Below, in pieces: positions 6,361-13,552 of a DNA stretch of 15,474 nt. Under the pieces are notes generated by a model that was given only the letters and a program-made list of their open reading frames with translations, made no database searches and had not been told where the DNA came from. The stretch lies in assembly GCA_002344795.1 (NCBI GenBank), contig DDUM01000084.1, positions 5,371 through 20,844 of the forward strand, read 5' to 3'. This stretch comes from Flammeovirgaceae bacterium UBA2338. GTDB lineage: Bacteria > Bacteroidota > Bacteroidia > Cytophagales > Cyclobacteriaceae. Numbering within the stretch: position 1 is the first letter of the stretch; the number at the start of each line of letters is the position of its first letter. The position numbers and the translations under genes are program-made.

Positions 6361-6417
6361 TTGATAAGGACAAATAACTTATTGATTACTTGATAAGTTG
6401 ACGAGTACATTGATAAA
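6361..6417 (+). promoter_or_regulatory. Inverted repeat and TTGATAA repeats upstream of the erythromycin-esterase-family gene
   Basis: AACTTAT (6376-6382) and ATAAGTT (6393-6399) form a perfect 7-bp inverted repeat with a ten-base centre. TTGATAA occurs three times, at 6361, 6390 and 6410. The cluster ends 18 bases before the chosen ATG (6436). It may be an operator, but the sequence is AT-rich and the call is tentative. Confidence 0.3.
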
Positions 6418-6435
6418 GTTTATCGTAATTTGCCT

Positions 6436-7743
6436 ATGAATCAATTACCCACAAAATACTTTTTAGGTTTTTTATTTTTTATGAGCAGTATGTTTTCTTC
6501 AGCGCAAAATATTAATCAAAAAGCCATTCCTCTTGAAGGAGATATGAGCTTGGACAGGCTGATTTCTGTGGTTGCCGATAAGGAACTGGTATTATTGGGT
6601 GAGGCAAGTCATGGTACCCACGAATACTACTTATGGCGAGATAAGATAAGTCGAAGGCTGATATCAGAACATGGCTTTAGCTTTATTGCGGTAGAAGGCG
6701 ATTTTGCCAGTTTATATCATCTCAATCGCTATGTAAAAAACTTGGATGGCACAGTACCGTCTGCCCAGGAGGTTTTATTACAGCTCGACAGGTGGCCCAC
6801 CTGGATGTGGGCCAATGAAGAGGTTGTTGCATTGGCGGAATGGCTCCGCAATCACAATGACAAATTACCTCAACATAAGAAAGTGGGTTTTTATGGCATG
6901 GATGTATATGATGAATGGAACTCTAAAAAAGTGGCTTTGGATTTACTTAAATCAACATACCCCTCTGCTTATGCATATGTAAAAGACCAATACACGTGTT
7001 TCGATCCACACAAGGGAGATAGTTGGCAATATGCTGATGCCGTACGTGCTGGAAAAGAAAATTGTGCGACAGCCACTAAAAATGTAGTAGAGTATATAAG
7101 AGACAATCGTACTAATTTTCCAGAACTTTCCGATGACGCTTATTTCTTTTTGTTGCAAAATACGATCGTGGTACATAATGCCGAGGAGTTTTACAGGGAA
7201 AGTGTCGCCTCAAACGCGCATGTTTCATGGAATTCCCGGGTCCATCATATGCATGGCACCGTCAATGATTTATTAAATCTTTATGGTGAGAATTCCAAGG
7301 GAATTGTTTGGGCACACAATACACATATAGGTGATGCGGAGTACACCAGTATGCGAGGCACCGGTGAGAAAAACATTGGGCAACTTTCCCGGGAAGGGTT
7401 GGGCAGCGATAATGTTTTCTTGATCGGATTTTCCAGCTATGAAGGAAAAGTGATGGCAGGTTCGAGTTGGGGTGCTCCTATGAAGGAAATGACCATTCCG
7501 CCTGCTGTTTCCAATAGCATAGAATATAAATTGAATCAAATTGATCACGAGAGTTTTTATCTGATTTTTGACCAGGAGGACCGAATGGAGAAAAACCTAA
7601 AGGTAATGGGTCATAGAGCTGTGGGAGTAGTTTATAATCCCAGGGGAGATGAAAGACAGTTTATACCCACCATCGTTCCAATGCGCTATGATGCTTTGTT
7701 CTTTTTTAAAAACACCACCGCGTTGCACGTTTTGAAGAGGTGA
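6436..7743 (+). CDS. Exported erythromycin-esterase-family protein
   Basis: The 435-aa protein has an N-terminal signal sequence (hydrophobic residues 8-22, cleavage probably after SSAQ), then an Ere-family domain (COG2312) over the rest. The hallmark GEASHGT is at 55-61 (H59 being the catalytic-base position of Ere enzymes), with HEYYLWRD after it. VEGD is at 86-89, GFYGMDVYDEW lies mid-domain, and VWAHNTHIGDA carries the second conserved histidine pair. Ere enzymes hydrolyse the macrolide lactone ring, but the family is broad and many members have other or unknown ester substrates. Resistance is therefore a possibility, not a conclusion, and no ere symbol is given. ATG 6436 is preferred to an upstream in-frame TTG. 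The MliC gene follows after 64 bases, with no repeat between them. Confidence 0.9.
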   Translation: MNQLPTKYFLGFLFFMSSMFSSAQNINQKAIPLEGDMSLDRLISVVADKELVLLGEASHGTHEYYLWRDKISRRLISEHGFSFIAVEGDFASLYHLNRYVKNLDGTVPSAQEVLLQLDRWPTWMWANEEVVALAEWLRNHNDKLPQHKKVGFYGMDVYDEWNSKKVALDLLKSTYPSAYAYVKDQYTCFDPHKGDSWQYADAVRAGKENCATATKNVVEYIRDNRTNFPELSDDAYFFLLQNTIVVHNAEEFYRESVASNAHVSWNSRVHHMHGTVNDLLNLYGENSKGIVWAHNTHIGDAEYTSMRGTGEKNIGQLSREGLGSDNVFLIGFSSYEGKVMAGSSWGAPMKEMTIPPAVSNSIEYKLNQIDHESFYLIFDQEDRMEKNLKVMGHRAVGVVYNPRGDERQFIPTIVPMRYDALFFFKNTTALHVLKR

Positions 7744-7807
7744 AGGTCCTTGATTGCGTATTCTCAATTCTTCGATAGGTTTTAATTCAATAATAATTAA
7801 ATAAAAA

Positions 7808-8386
7808 ATGATTAAAAGGGTTTTGACAATTACGCTGATAGTAGCATTATTTTTAAATTCTTGTAAAGAAGCCTCGAAGCATGAAAATGCCGAAACTAAA
7901 ACAACAGAAACTACTGAAAAGGATGCTGATGAAGTTGTGACCATTATTTCAACCGACAAGGCTGGTAATAAATTAGAAGTATCATTTAATAATATGAAAG
8001 GAACAGCAACCCTGAATTTTGATGGAGAAATTATTGAATTGGTTGAACAAAAGGCTGCTTCTGGAATTTGGTACAAAATTGAAAACTACGAATTGAGAGG
8101 TAAAGGAAACGATATAGAATTGAAGAAAGATGGAAAAGTGGTCTTTACTCATAAGGACGATATTGTAACGACTTCGCTAAAAAATGGAGAAGGACAGACG
8201 CTGGACATGACATTTAATAACACAACAAATCAGGCAAAAATCTATTTAAACGGAGGCGAACAAATTGAATTGGTTGGTCAAAACCCTGCGTCAGGAATTT
8301 GGTATAAAAATGACCATTATGAGCTAAGAGGAAAAGGAGAAAGTGTTGAGTTGACCAAAGATGGAAAAACGGTATTTATAAATTAA
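7808..8386 (+). CDS. Lipoprotein with two MliC-like (lysozyme-inhibitor) domains
   Basis: The 192-aa protein opens with a lipoprotein signal (MIKRVLTITLIVALFLNSC, Cys19) and a Glu/Thr/Lys-rich linker. Two similar domains of about 70 residues follow, at roughly 43-116 and 122-191. Each contains ASGIWYK, then YELRGKG and L-x-KDGK-x-VF, which is the MliC/PliC signature region. MliC proteins sit on the outer membrane or in the periplasm and block C-type lysozyme by inserting into its active site. A tandem pair is longer than the usual single domain and may widen or strengthen binding. It lies 64 bases after the Ere-family gene, so both may share a transcript. Repeat copy F begins about 50 bases after its stop. 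Confidence 0.85.
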   Translation: MIKRVLTITLIVALFLNSCKEASKHENAETKTTETTEKDADEVVTIISTDKAGNKLEVSFNNMKGTATLNFDGEIIELVEQKAASGIWYKIENYELRGKGNDIELKKDGKVVFTHKDDIVTTSLKNGEGQTLDMTFNNTTNQAKIYLNGGEQIELVGQNPASGIWYKNDHYELRGKGESVELTKDGKTVFIN

Positions 8387-8435
8387 CACTTCTATTAATC
8401 ACTCGAAGTGAATTTTGAAGTCTGATAACTTTTTA

Positions 8436-8540
8436 ACAAATCTCGTTAAGTTTTCCGATCTTGAAAGGAAACAGGGATGGTGCTATTTTAGGTGGATCTT
8501 TATGTATGGAGACTGACGCATATTAAATGATCGTAGCACA
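8436..8540 (+). repeat. Dispersed intergenic repeat, copy F (short)
   Basis: The core AACAAATCTCGTTAAGTTTT, then CCGATCTTGAAAGGAAACAG and GGTGCTATTTTAGG, matches copy A most closely (both have CCGATCTTGAA in the loop). It closes with ACGCATATTAAATGATCGTAGCAC in the position of the other closing motifs. The 5' block AGTCACTCAC is missing. Confidence 0.65.
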
Positions 8541-8572
8541 TTAAGAATCAGATAGCACAATAACCGTAATTA

Positions 8573-9421
8573 ATGAGATTGATACAAATAATTTTGCGGG
8601 GCATCGGCCAGGTAATGTTTCAAAATAATATTTACTCTGGAATTTTATTTTTGATTGGAATCTTTTACAACTCCTGGTTATTAGGATTGGCGGCTCTATT
8701 GGGCACAATAATAAGTGCGGGTTCTGCTCTAATTTTAAAGTATCCAAAAGAGGATATTCAAAACGGACTTTATGGTTTTAATGGAACATTAACGGGTATA
8801 GCCGTACTGCTTTTTTTTGAAGTTAATTTAGTCACGGTCTTAGCGTTAATAGCAGGTGCTGTTTTGTCAACTTTAATGATGGGCTTGTTAAAGAAAATGA
8901 TCCCTCCATTTACTGCACCTTTTGTTGTGGTCACCTGGTTTATGATATATTCCTTATTGTTTGTTCTTAACTTTCCACTATTATCTTCATCAGAGCCTAC
9001 AGGGAATACCATAGATATTCTAGCGGCAACATGCAATAGTTTTGGTCAAGTGATGTTTCAGGAAAACGTGATAACCGGACTGTTTTTTCTATTGGGTATA
9101 TTAGTAAACAATAGACTAATGGCTGTTTATGCTGTTTATGCCGCTGTTTTAGGTTCTTTAACTGGATGGCTTTTTTCAGAACCATTTTCAACAATTAATG
9201 GGGGACTTATGGGCTATAATGCAATACTTTGCGCCATTGCACTTACAGGAAAAAGATGGCAAGATTTTCTGTGGATCACTCTTGCCATATGCCTCTCCAC
9301 ATTGTTAAATATCGGACTGGCAATGACGGGAATAATTACACTAACCGCTCCATTTGTTTTAGTAACCTGGGTGATTTGGAAGTTAAAACAAGAAACTCAA
9401 ATTAAGGTAAGGTTGGCTTAA
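8573..9421 (+). CDS. Urea transporter family protein
   Basis: The 282-aa integral membrane protein has the internal twofold repeat of the UT/Yut family. The first half has GIGQVMFQNNIYSGILFLIG and NGLYGFNGTLTGIAV; the second has SFGQVMFQENVITGLFFLLG and GGLMGYNAILCAIAL. Each half also has the TAPFV-x-VTW motif. In known UT proteins these repeats form a channel-like selective pore for urea. Length and hydrophobicity are normal for bacterial members. No urease genes are in the window, so imported urea would be used through enzymes encoded elsewhere. The start at ATG 8573 is about 33 bases after repeat copy F. No symbol is given because bacterial naming is inconsistent. Confidence 0.9.
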   Translation: MRLIQIILRGIGQVMFQNNIYSGILFLIGIFYNSWLLGLAALLGTIISAGSALILKYPKEDIQNGLYGFNGTLTGIAVLLFFEVNLVTVLALIAGAVLSTLMMGLLKKMIPPFTAPFVVVTWFMIYSLLFVLNFPLLSSSEPTGNTIDILAATCNSFGQVMFQENVITGLFFLLGILVNNRLMAVYAVYAAVLGSLTGWLFSEPFSTINGGLMGYNAILCAIALTGKRWQDFLWITLAICLSTLLNIGLAMTGIITLTAPFVLVTWVIWKLKQETQIKVRLA

Positions 9422-9510
9422 CCGAAAATTCAATTCTTCTTAATTTCCCATTTACCTGGTCTTTGTAAAACTTTATAGATGACCCCAACAAATTCAAAAA
9501 CATACTTACA

Positions 9511-10128
9511 ATGACAGAGTTTTGGGAAGAAGCATTTAAAGATAATCAGGAAATGTGGGGTTTTGAACCCGCAAAATCAACTGTATTGACAAATGACTTC
9601 TTTATTGAACAAAAGGTGAAAAATGTACTTATTCCTGGTATTGGTTATGGGAGAAATGCTCAAATATTTCGGGATAATGGAATGAATGTAACAGGAATTG
9701 AAATCTCTAAAACTGCCATTGATTTAGCCCAAAAACATTTTGGGAACGACTTGATTATTTATCACGGCTCTGTCACTGATATGCCATTTGACAATAATCT
9801 ATATGACGGAATATATTGTTACGCTCTAATTCATTTGTTGGACAAAAAAGAAAGAGAAAAACTAATCCAAGATTGTTTTAACCAACTAACGGAAAACGGG
9901 TTTATGGTATTTGCGGCTGTTACAAAGGAGGCACCAATTTACGGTAAGGGCACTTGCATCGGCAAAGACAGATTTGAGATATTTGGTGGCATAAAAATGT
10001 TCTTTTACGACAGGGAGACAATACAAGAAGAATTTGGTAATGCAGGACTATTTGAAATAATAGATGTGATTGATGATGTCTATCCTTTTTATCTCATAAA
10101 ATGCAAAAGAACAGAAACAGCAAACTAA
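9511..10128 (+). CDS. Class I SAM-dependent methyltransferase
   Basis: The 205-aa soluble protein has a Rossmann-type methyltransferase core. Motif I is VLIPGIGYGRNA at 39-50 and the acidic strand-2 motif is VTGIEIS with E64. GSVTDMPFDNNLYDGIYCY covers motifs II-III, and LTENGFMVFAAV is the later strand. The opening FWEEAFKDNQEMWGFEP and the overall length resemble the TehB / thiopurine-methyltransferase-like group, which methylates small molecules or metalloid oxyanions. The acceptor cannot be read from the sequence. It lies 89 bases after the urea transporter gene with no repeat between, and is the last gene of the same-strand array. Confidence 0.88.
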   Translation: MTEFWEEAFKDNQEMWGFEPAKSTVLTNDFFIEQKVKNVLIPGIGYGRNAQIFRDNGMNVTGIEISKTAIDLAQKHFGNDLIIYHGSVTDMPFDNNLYDGIYCYALIHLLDKKEREKLIQDCFNQLTENGFMVFAAVTKEAPIYGKGTCIGKDRFEIFGGIKMFFYDRETIQEEFGNAGLFEIIDVIDDVYPFYLIKCKRTETAN

Positions 10129-10129
10129 C

Positions 10130-10308
10130 CAGAAAATGAACTACCCATACCTCAGGTCTTGCTGTAATAAGGGCTAACGAATAACTGCCCATCATCTTAA
10201 CTACTTCTGCATTGGTCACGGCAAGATCTGCCTTAAAAGCACGAGCGACTTCTCCATGCCTTTTATGTTTCTTAAAATAGTTTAGAATCGCTCGCCAGAG
10301 GCTCTTGA
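10130..10308 (-). pseudogene. Possible coding remnant of unknown family
   Basis: Reading the minus strand, one frame stays open for about 60 codons with protein-like composition, for example SLWRAILNYFKKHKRHGEVA and TNAEVVKMMGSYSLALITA. It is preceded by a stop (TGA) and has no start codon, so it cannot be an intact gene. I do not recognise the family. Plus-strand frames here look non-coding. It could also be a chance open frame. The remaining bases to about 10440 show nothing else. Confidence 0.25.
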
Positions 10309-10442
10309 ATCACTGGCTTTGCTCATCCCTGTCTTTTAATTATACAAAAGGTGATAACAATTCTGAAAATACAGATTACATTTTCATCGGCTTAGAGTTA
10401 ATCTGGAAGGTTGCCGATTTTTATTAATTTTAGCCCGAGGTA

Positions 10443-10462
10443 GTACATTGATAATGATGTAC
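10443..10462. promoter_or_regulatory. Operator-like palindrome upstream of the PqqD-like gene
   Basis: GTACATTGATAATGATGTAC has perfect 6-bp arms (GTACAT / ATGTAC) around an eight-base centre that itself contains CATT and AATG. It lies about 70 bases before the PqqD-like gene, in an otherwise empty stretch. A dimeric regulator site is plausible but unproven. Confidence 0.35.
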
Positions 10463-10533
10463 AGCCATTGTGAAGTTTAGAAAATGTAATGGTCGTTTGG
10501 TAAGAATGGCAAAAATTGAAAGAGCCTATAATT

Positions 10534-10911
10534 ATGGATACTTCTCAATATTTCTATCGAAATGTGATCTTGTCTAAGGTGGATAATAAAGTTTCACTAA
10601 TTGACATACATAACCCCGATCAAAAGGGACCAGCCCTTGACCCCTGGTTTGGACTCGTGCTACAATATGCGGATGGACACCGTACAATTGAAATGCTTTA
10701 TCAGGATTTATCAGGAAGGTACGATGGTTCTCCACCTGCGAATCTTGAAGCAACAATTCATTCGGTAGTTGATCGTCTTGCTGATTTAAGGTTTATTGTA
10801 TTAACAAAAAAGGCAACAGACTTACCTTATTACTTATCACTTCCTTTTGAACAAATGGACATTGAAAAAGCTAAGAAATCACTAATAGAGGATAAAGTAA
10901 AATCAGATTAA
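10534..10911 (+). CDS. PqqD-like protein (RiPP-recognition-element fold)
   Basis: The 125-aa protein has a PqqD-like winged-helix domain at about residues 8-92. It shows ALDPWFGLVLQYADGHRTIE (34-53), with the conserved D-G-x-x-T/S turn before helix 2, then MLYQDLSGRYDG and VVDRLADLRFIVL, the usual PqqD ending. A charged tail to residue 125 is extra compared with the usual 90-95 residues. PqqD-type domains bind the leader of a ribosomally made peptide and hand it to a modifying enzyme, and stand-alone members with other roles exist. No radical-SAM or other modifying enzyme is nearby, which is unusual. ATG 10534 is chosen over an upstream in-frame TTG (10516). The next gene begins 11 bases after the stop, so they form an operon. 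Confidence 0.7.
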   Translation: MDTSQYFYRNVILSKVDNKVSLIDIHNPDQKGPALDPWFGLVLQYADGHRTIEMLYQDLSGRYDGSPPANLEATIHSVVDRLADLRFIVLTKKATDLPYYLSLPFEQMDIEKAKKSLIEDKVKSD

Positions 10912-10922
10912 AAATAGAAAAA

Positions 10923-11291
10923 ATGCTAGTAGAGGAATTTAGCTCAACCTGTCGCTTATATGATGGGTTTCAGGTATGGGAAATTGAAAACTTAACTGCC
11001 TTTCTGAAGGGGAACGAAGTTTTAGGAACTATATTTCAGGATCAGTATAATTTTCCTGTTAATGAAATTGGGGAAAAAAGAAGTGACATTGCAGATAGTG
11101 ATTTGATAATAATTACCAAACTTTTAAGTCTGGTTAATGATAAATATTTTTTCATCTTCACACTACACGATGAATATCATTTGGACCTTATAGGAATGCA
11201 ACGGATGAAGATCATGGACTTTGGCATTGACATTGAAAAAATCAGAGATAACTGTGTTTATGCTATTATCATGGATAAGCGGAGTAGTTAA
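10923..11291 (+). CDS. Orphan 122-aa protein, partner of the PqqD-like gene
   Basis: I do not recognise this protein. It is soluble and acidic in parts, with no signal peptide or membrane segment. Visible stretches are CRLYDGFQVWEIENLTAFL near the start, LIIITKLLSLVNDKYFFIF in the middle, and MKIMDFGIDIEKIRDNCVYA near the end, suggesting an alpha/beta domain. It follows the PqqD-like gene by 11 bases and is surely co-transcribed with it. By position it could be a substrate, adaptor or effector for that protein, but nothing in the sequence shows which. Confidence 0.7.
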   Translation: MLVEEFSSTCRLYDGFQVWEIENLTAFLKGNEVLGTIFQDQYNFPVNEIGEKRSDIADSDLIIITKLLSLVNDKYFFIFTLHDEYHLDLIGMQRMKIMDFGIDIEKIRDNCVYAIIMDKRSS

Positions 11292-11375
11292 AGGTGATGA
11301 GAAAACTCCTTTGAGGTAGAGTTGGAAGAATTTGTTAAATGCCGGAAAGATTGATATAGAACAAATGCTATAGCG

Positions 11376-11459
11376 ATGGATCAGCCCAACCAGGCTACAC
11401 AACTCCACATCATAAATACTCAGGCAGGCAACACTAATCACCAAAAACGATGTTCATAA
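11376..11459 (+). CDS. Possible 27-residue peptide overlapping the protease start
   Basis: ATG 11376 opens a 27-codon frame (MDQPNQATQLHIINTQAG, then a short basic end and Cys-Ser) whose stop lies ten bases inside the protease gene, so the two could be translationally coupled. There is no clear ribosome binding site and no family match. The next frame just upstream (SWKNLLNAGKIDIEQML) also reads protein-like, so the stretch 11292-11449 may instead be a decayed gene end. Confidence 0.2.
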   Translation: MDQPNQATQLHIINTQAGNTNHQKRCS

Positions 11460-12334
11460 ACGCAATTGAGACAACGTCCCAGTTTACCAGGGCCATTCAT
11501 TCAATCACAAGAACATATGGTGGAAAACAAATTGTTCCAGGTAGTTCAACGTTGTTTTTTGTGAATGAAGAGGGGTATGCAATTACCTGTAAGCATGTTA
11601 TTGATTTACTCGCCACATCCGATATTGTTAATAAAAAGCATATCACGTTTAATAAGGACAGAGATAAACTTCCCAGAGACGCAAAATTTAAAAGGAACCT
11701 GAAGGGGTTGGAGATCAAGCACGGTTACAAAGAAGATACGGCTATTCAGATAAGAAACACATTCATGAATTGTGTTGATTCCATGTCTGGATTTACCTGG
11801 CACGTTCATCCGAAGTATGACCTGGCCATATTGAAATTTAATGATTTTAAGAAGATAGGTTATTCAGGTTTTGCCACATTCGTAAAAGACACATCTAAGA
11901 TTCAGCCGGGCAAATTTTTGTGCAGACTTGGCTTTCCATTTCCGGAGTTCACAAACTTTAGATACAATGAAGCCAATGATGATATCGAGTGGACAGGTGA
12001 TGGGCTCATCGATACGCCAAGGTTTCCCCTGGAAGGGATGATCACCCGACATCTTGGTGATGAAGGAAAAGTATATGGAATTGAAATGAGTACCCCAGGT
12101 CTTCTGGGACAAAGTGGTGGTCCTTTATTTGATGCAGATGGACTTGTTTATGGAATGCAATTTTCTACAAAGCATTTACATCTGGGGTTTGATCTGGAGA
12201 ACAAGGAGATTTCAATTCAAGGAAAGATTAAAAAAATAAACGATTACTCTTTCATCCACTTAGGGCAATGCATTCATGTGAATGTAATTACGGAATTTTT
12301 AAAAGAAAAGGGTGTGAAATATTACGAAAAGTAA
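11450..12334 (+). CDS. Trypsin-like serine protease
   Basis: The 294-aa protein is a chymotrypsin-fold serine peptidase. The triad is readable: H49 in YAITCKHVIDLL, D124 in HPKYDLAILKF, and S222 in GLLGQSGGPLFDADG, with a trypsin-like oxyanion-hole GxSGGP. An N-terminal PGSSTLFFVNEEG strand precedes His, as in S1C/HtrA-like and small trypsin-like peptidases. There is no PDZ domain, no signal peptide and no membrane segment, so it is probably cytoplasmic. That is unusual for HtrA-type enzymes but common for trypsin-like domains in stress or defence modules. A roughly 70-residue insertion rich in Lys and Asp lies between His and Asp. It follows the PqqD-like/orphan pair by 158 bases and may belong to the same unit. 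Confidence 0.88.
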   Translation: MFINAIETTSQFTRAIHSITRTYGGKQIVPGSSTLFFVNEEGYAITCKHVIDLLATSDIVNKKHITFNKDRDKLPRDAKFKRNLKGLEIKHGYKEDTAIQIRNTFMNCVDSMSGFTWHVHPKYDLAILKFNDFKKIGYSGFATFVKDTSKIQPGKFLCRLGFPFPEFTNFRYNEANDDIEWTGDGLIDTPRFPLEGMITRHLGDEGKVYGIEMSTPGLLGQSGGPLFDADGLVYGMQFSTKHLHLGFDLENKEISIQGKIKKINDYSFIHLGQCIHVNVITEFLKEKGVKYYEK

Positions 12335-12461
12335 TAATCAACACCCCTACTTTGTGGGTTATCAGTGTTAGTTTGTCAGAAGTTTACAGGTTGCGTAATT
12401 GGATAGGGCAGGAGGGTTTCTTGCAAACTACATTTGAGTAAGTCCTGCAATTTAAACAGGA

Positions 12462-12869
12462 TTATAAATCGTAGTTCCCAACAGATTCTGGCTGAAAGGT
12501 TACCTCCATGATTTCAAACCTTCCCATTCCTCCTGGAATTGCCCAGGAAACAGTATCACCTAGTTTGCGTCCTAACAATTCAACACCTATTAAAGAGAAT
12601 ACCGAGATCCGCCTTTCATTGGCGTTGGCTTCCTTTGGGTAAGTGATGGTTACTTCTATTTTCTTTTTGCTCGTCAACTCTATTAACCGAACACGGGTAT
12701 TCATAGTCACCACACTCTTGGAAATTTTTTTTTGTGGCAATATTTGAGCAGATGAAAGTTCAGTGGAAAATTTTTTAAATATGTCCGAATTTCTGAACTC
12801 GACAGGAGCTTCTTTTAAAAGCGCATCAAGCCGTTTATAATCATAATCTGTAATTTGCCTTTTGTTCAT
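12462..12869 (-). CDS. rnk: Rnk-like GreA/GreB-family protein
   Basis: The 135-aa product matches the Rnk layout end to end. A short N-terminal helical part (MNKRQITDYDYKRLDALL) comes first, then SKSVVTMNTRVRLIEL (51-65), corresponding to the family VTMNS-R-V motif. A GreA/GreB C-terminal FKBP-like domain with GVELLGRKLGDTVSWAIPGG follows, ending in FQPESVGNYDL like E. coli Rnk (QPEAAGDY). Rnk binds RNA polymerase through this domain but lacks the long coiled coil of GreA/GreB and so does not stimulate transcript cleavage; it competes with other secondary-channel factors. The gene is the only clear minus-strand one here. A small hairpin (GGCAC/GTGCC, 12901-12915) lies upstream of its start. 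Its 3' end faces the protease gene 127 bases away. Confidence 0.9.
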   Translation of the reverse strand: MNKRQITDYDYKRLDALLKEAPVEFRNSDIFKKFSTELSSAQILPQKKISKSVVTMNTRVRLIELTSKKKIEVTITYPKEANANERRISVFSLIGVELLGRKLGDTVSWAIPGGMGRFEIMEVTFQPESVGNYDL

Positions 12870-13196
12870 TTGTAAAGTATGTTAAAATATATTGTAGTTA
12901 GGCACTATCTGTGCCAAAATATAAAGTAGCCCCAAAAATCTATCCCAGGGCATAATACCCCGGTAAATACTGCCCAGTGGGTAGTTTGTTCTCAGTTTTA
13001 TTGAATAATACTGTGTTTTGAGTCTATTTGCCCTGGCTTTTATGAGTAATTGGTTGCCCTATTCTCACAAATCATGTGAAAATGCCAAGGTGCTTGCCAT
13101 TTTTGTCAGAAATAGCTCTTAATATCGGAAAGTAACTGACAACATCAGTCAATCTGACCGAGATTTTGAATGTTGGATACAGACAGAAAGTCCTTA

Positions 13197-13401
13197 CAGG
13201 GAAAATCAAGAGAATGAGCACATCAAGGTGATCGGCTCTGGTAAAATGATCTCTGTATTGAATACTGTCAAAGCAATACCATTGGGTGCAGATGCATGCT
13301 ACAGCCTCAATGCAGCCCTCTTAAATTCTGATAAAGCAATTCATTGTCAGTATAAGATATTGAGTTCTGCTACCCTTTGTGCATACAAACTAATGAGTTG
13401 A
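13197..13401 (+). pseudogene. Remnant resembling an FMN-binding glutamate synthase domain
   Basis: One frame reads HIKVIGSGKMISVLNTVKA, then IPLGADACYSLNAALL, and ends at TGA 13399-13401. This matches the glutamate-synthase-type segment I/V-I-G/A-S-G-K ... KAIALGADACYSAR found in GltB2/FMN-binding glutamate synthases. The following part, normally LGCIQALxCNTNxCPTGVAT, is badly decayed here (KAIHCQYKIL, then SSATLC). The frame is open back to about 13120 but has no suitable start and no upstream domain, so only a fragment of a roughly 500-residue enzyme remains. The rest of 12870-13552 shows no other gene. Confidence 0.55.
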
Positions 13402-13552
13402 AAGACTGCTACGAAATAAAGGCCTGATAAGTAAAATTGAAGATGTGGGCTTTTGGTTAACTTTGGTGCATGGTTGGGGTTTATCCTTTTTGTAATCTGT
13501 TTAATTGCAACCATGAGGTCACTGTGAGTACCATAAAATTATGTCTTAGTTA

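Noticed and set aside
7597..8076. Minus-strand open frame of 159 codons
   Set aside because: It is antisense to the Ere-family and MliC genes, which have clear domains on the plus strand.
1..10128. CRISPR array
   Set aside because: The repeats are long, diverged, widely spaced by genes and not separated by uniform spacers; no cas genes are present.
10506..10577. 23-codon ORF (MAKIERAYNYGYFSIFLSK...) overlapping the PqqD-like start, as a PqqA-like precursor
   Set aside because: It lacks the Glu-x3-Tyr pattern of PqqA and overlaps the PqqD-like gene in another frame; most likely chance.
12443..12461. Short inverted repeat (TCCTG / CAGGA) between the protease and rnk as a shared terminator
   Set aside because: The stem is only five pairs and lacks a convincing T-run on either strand.
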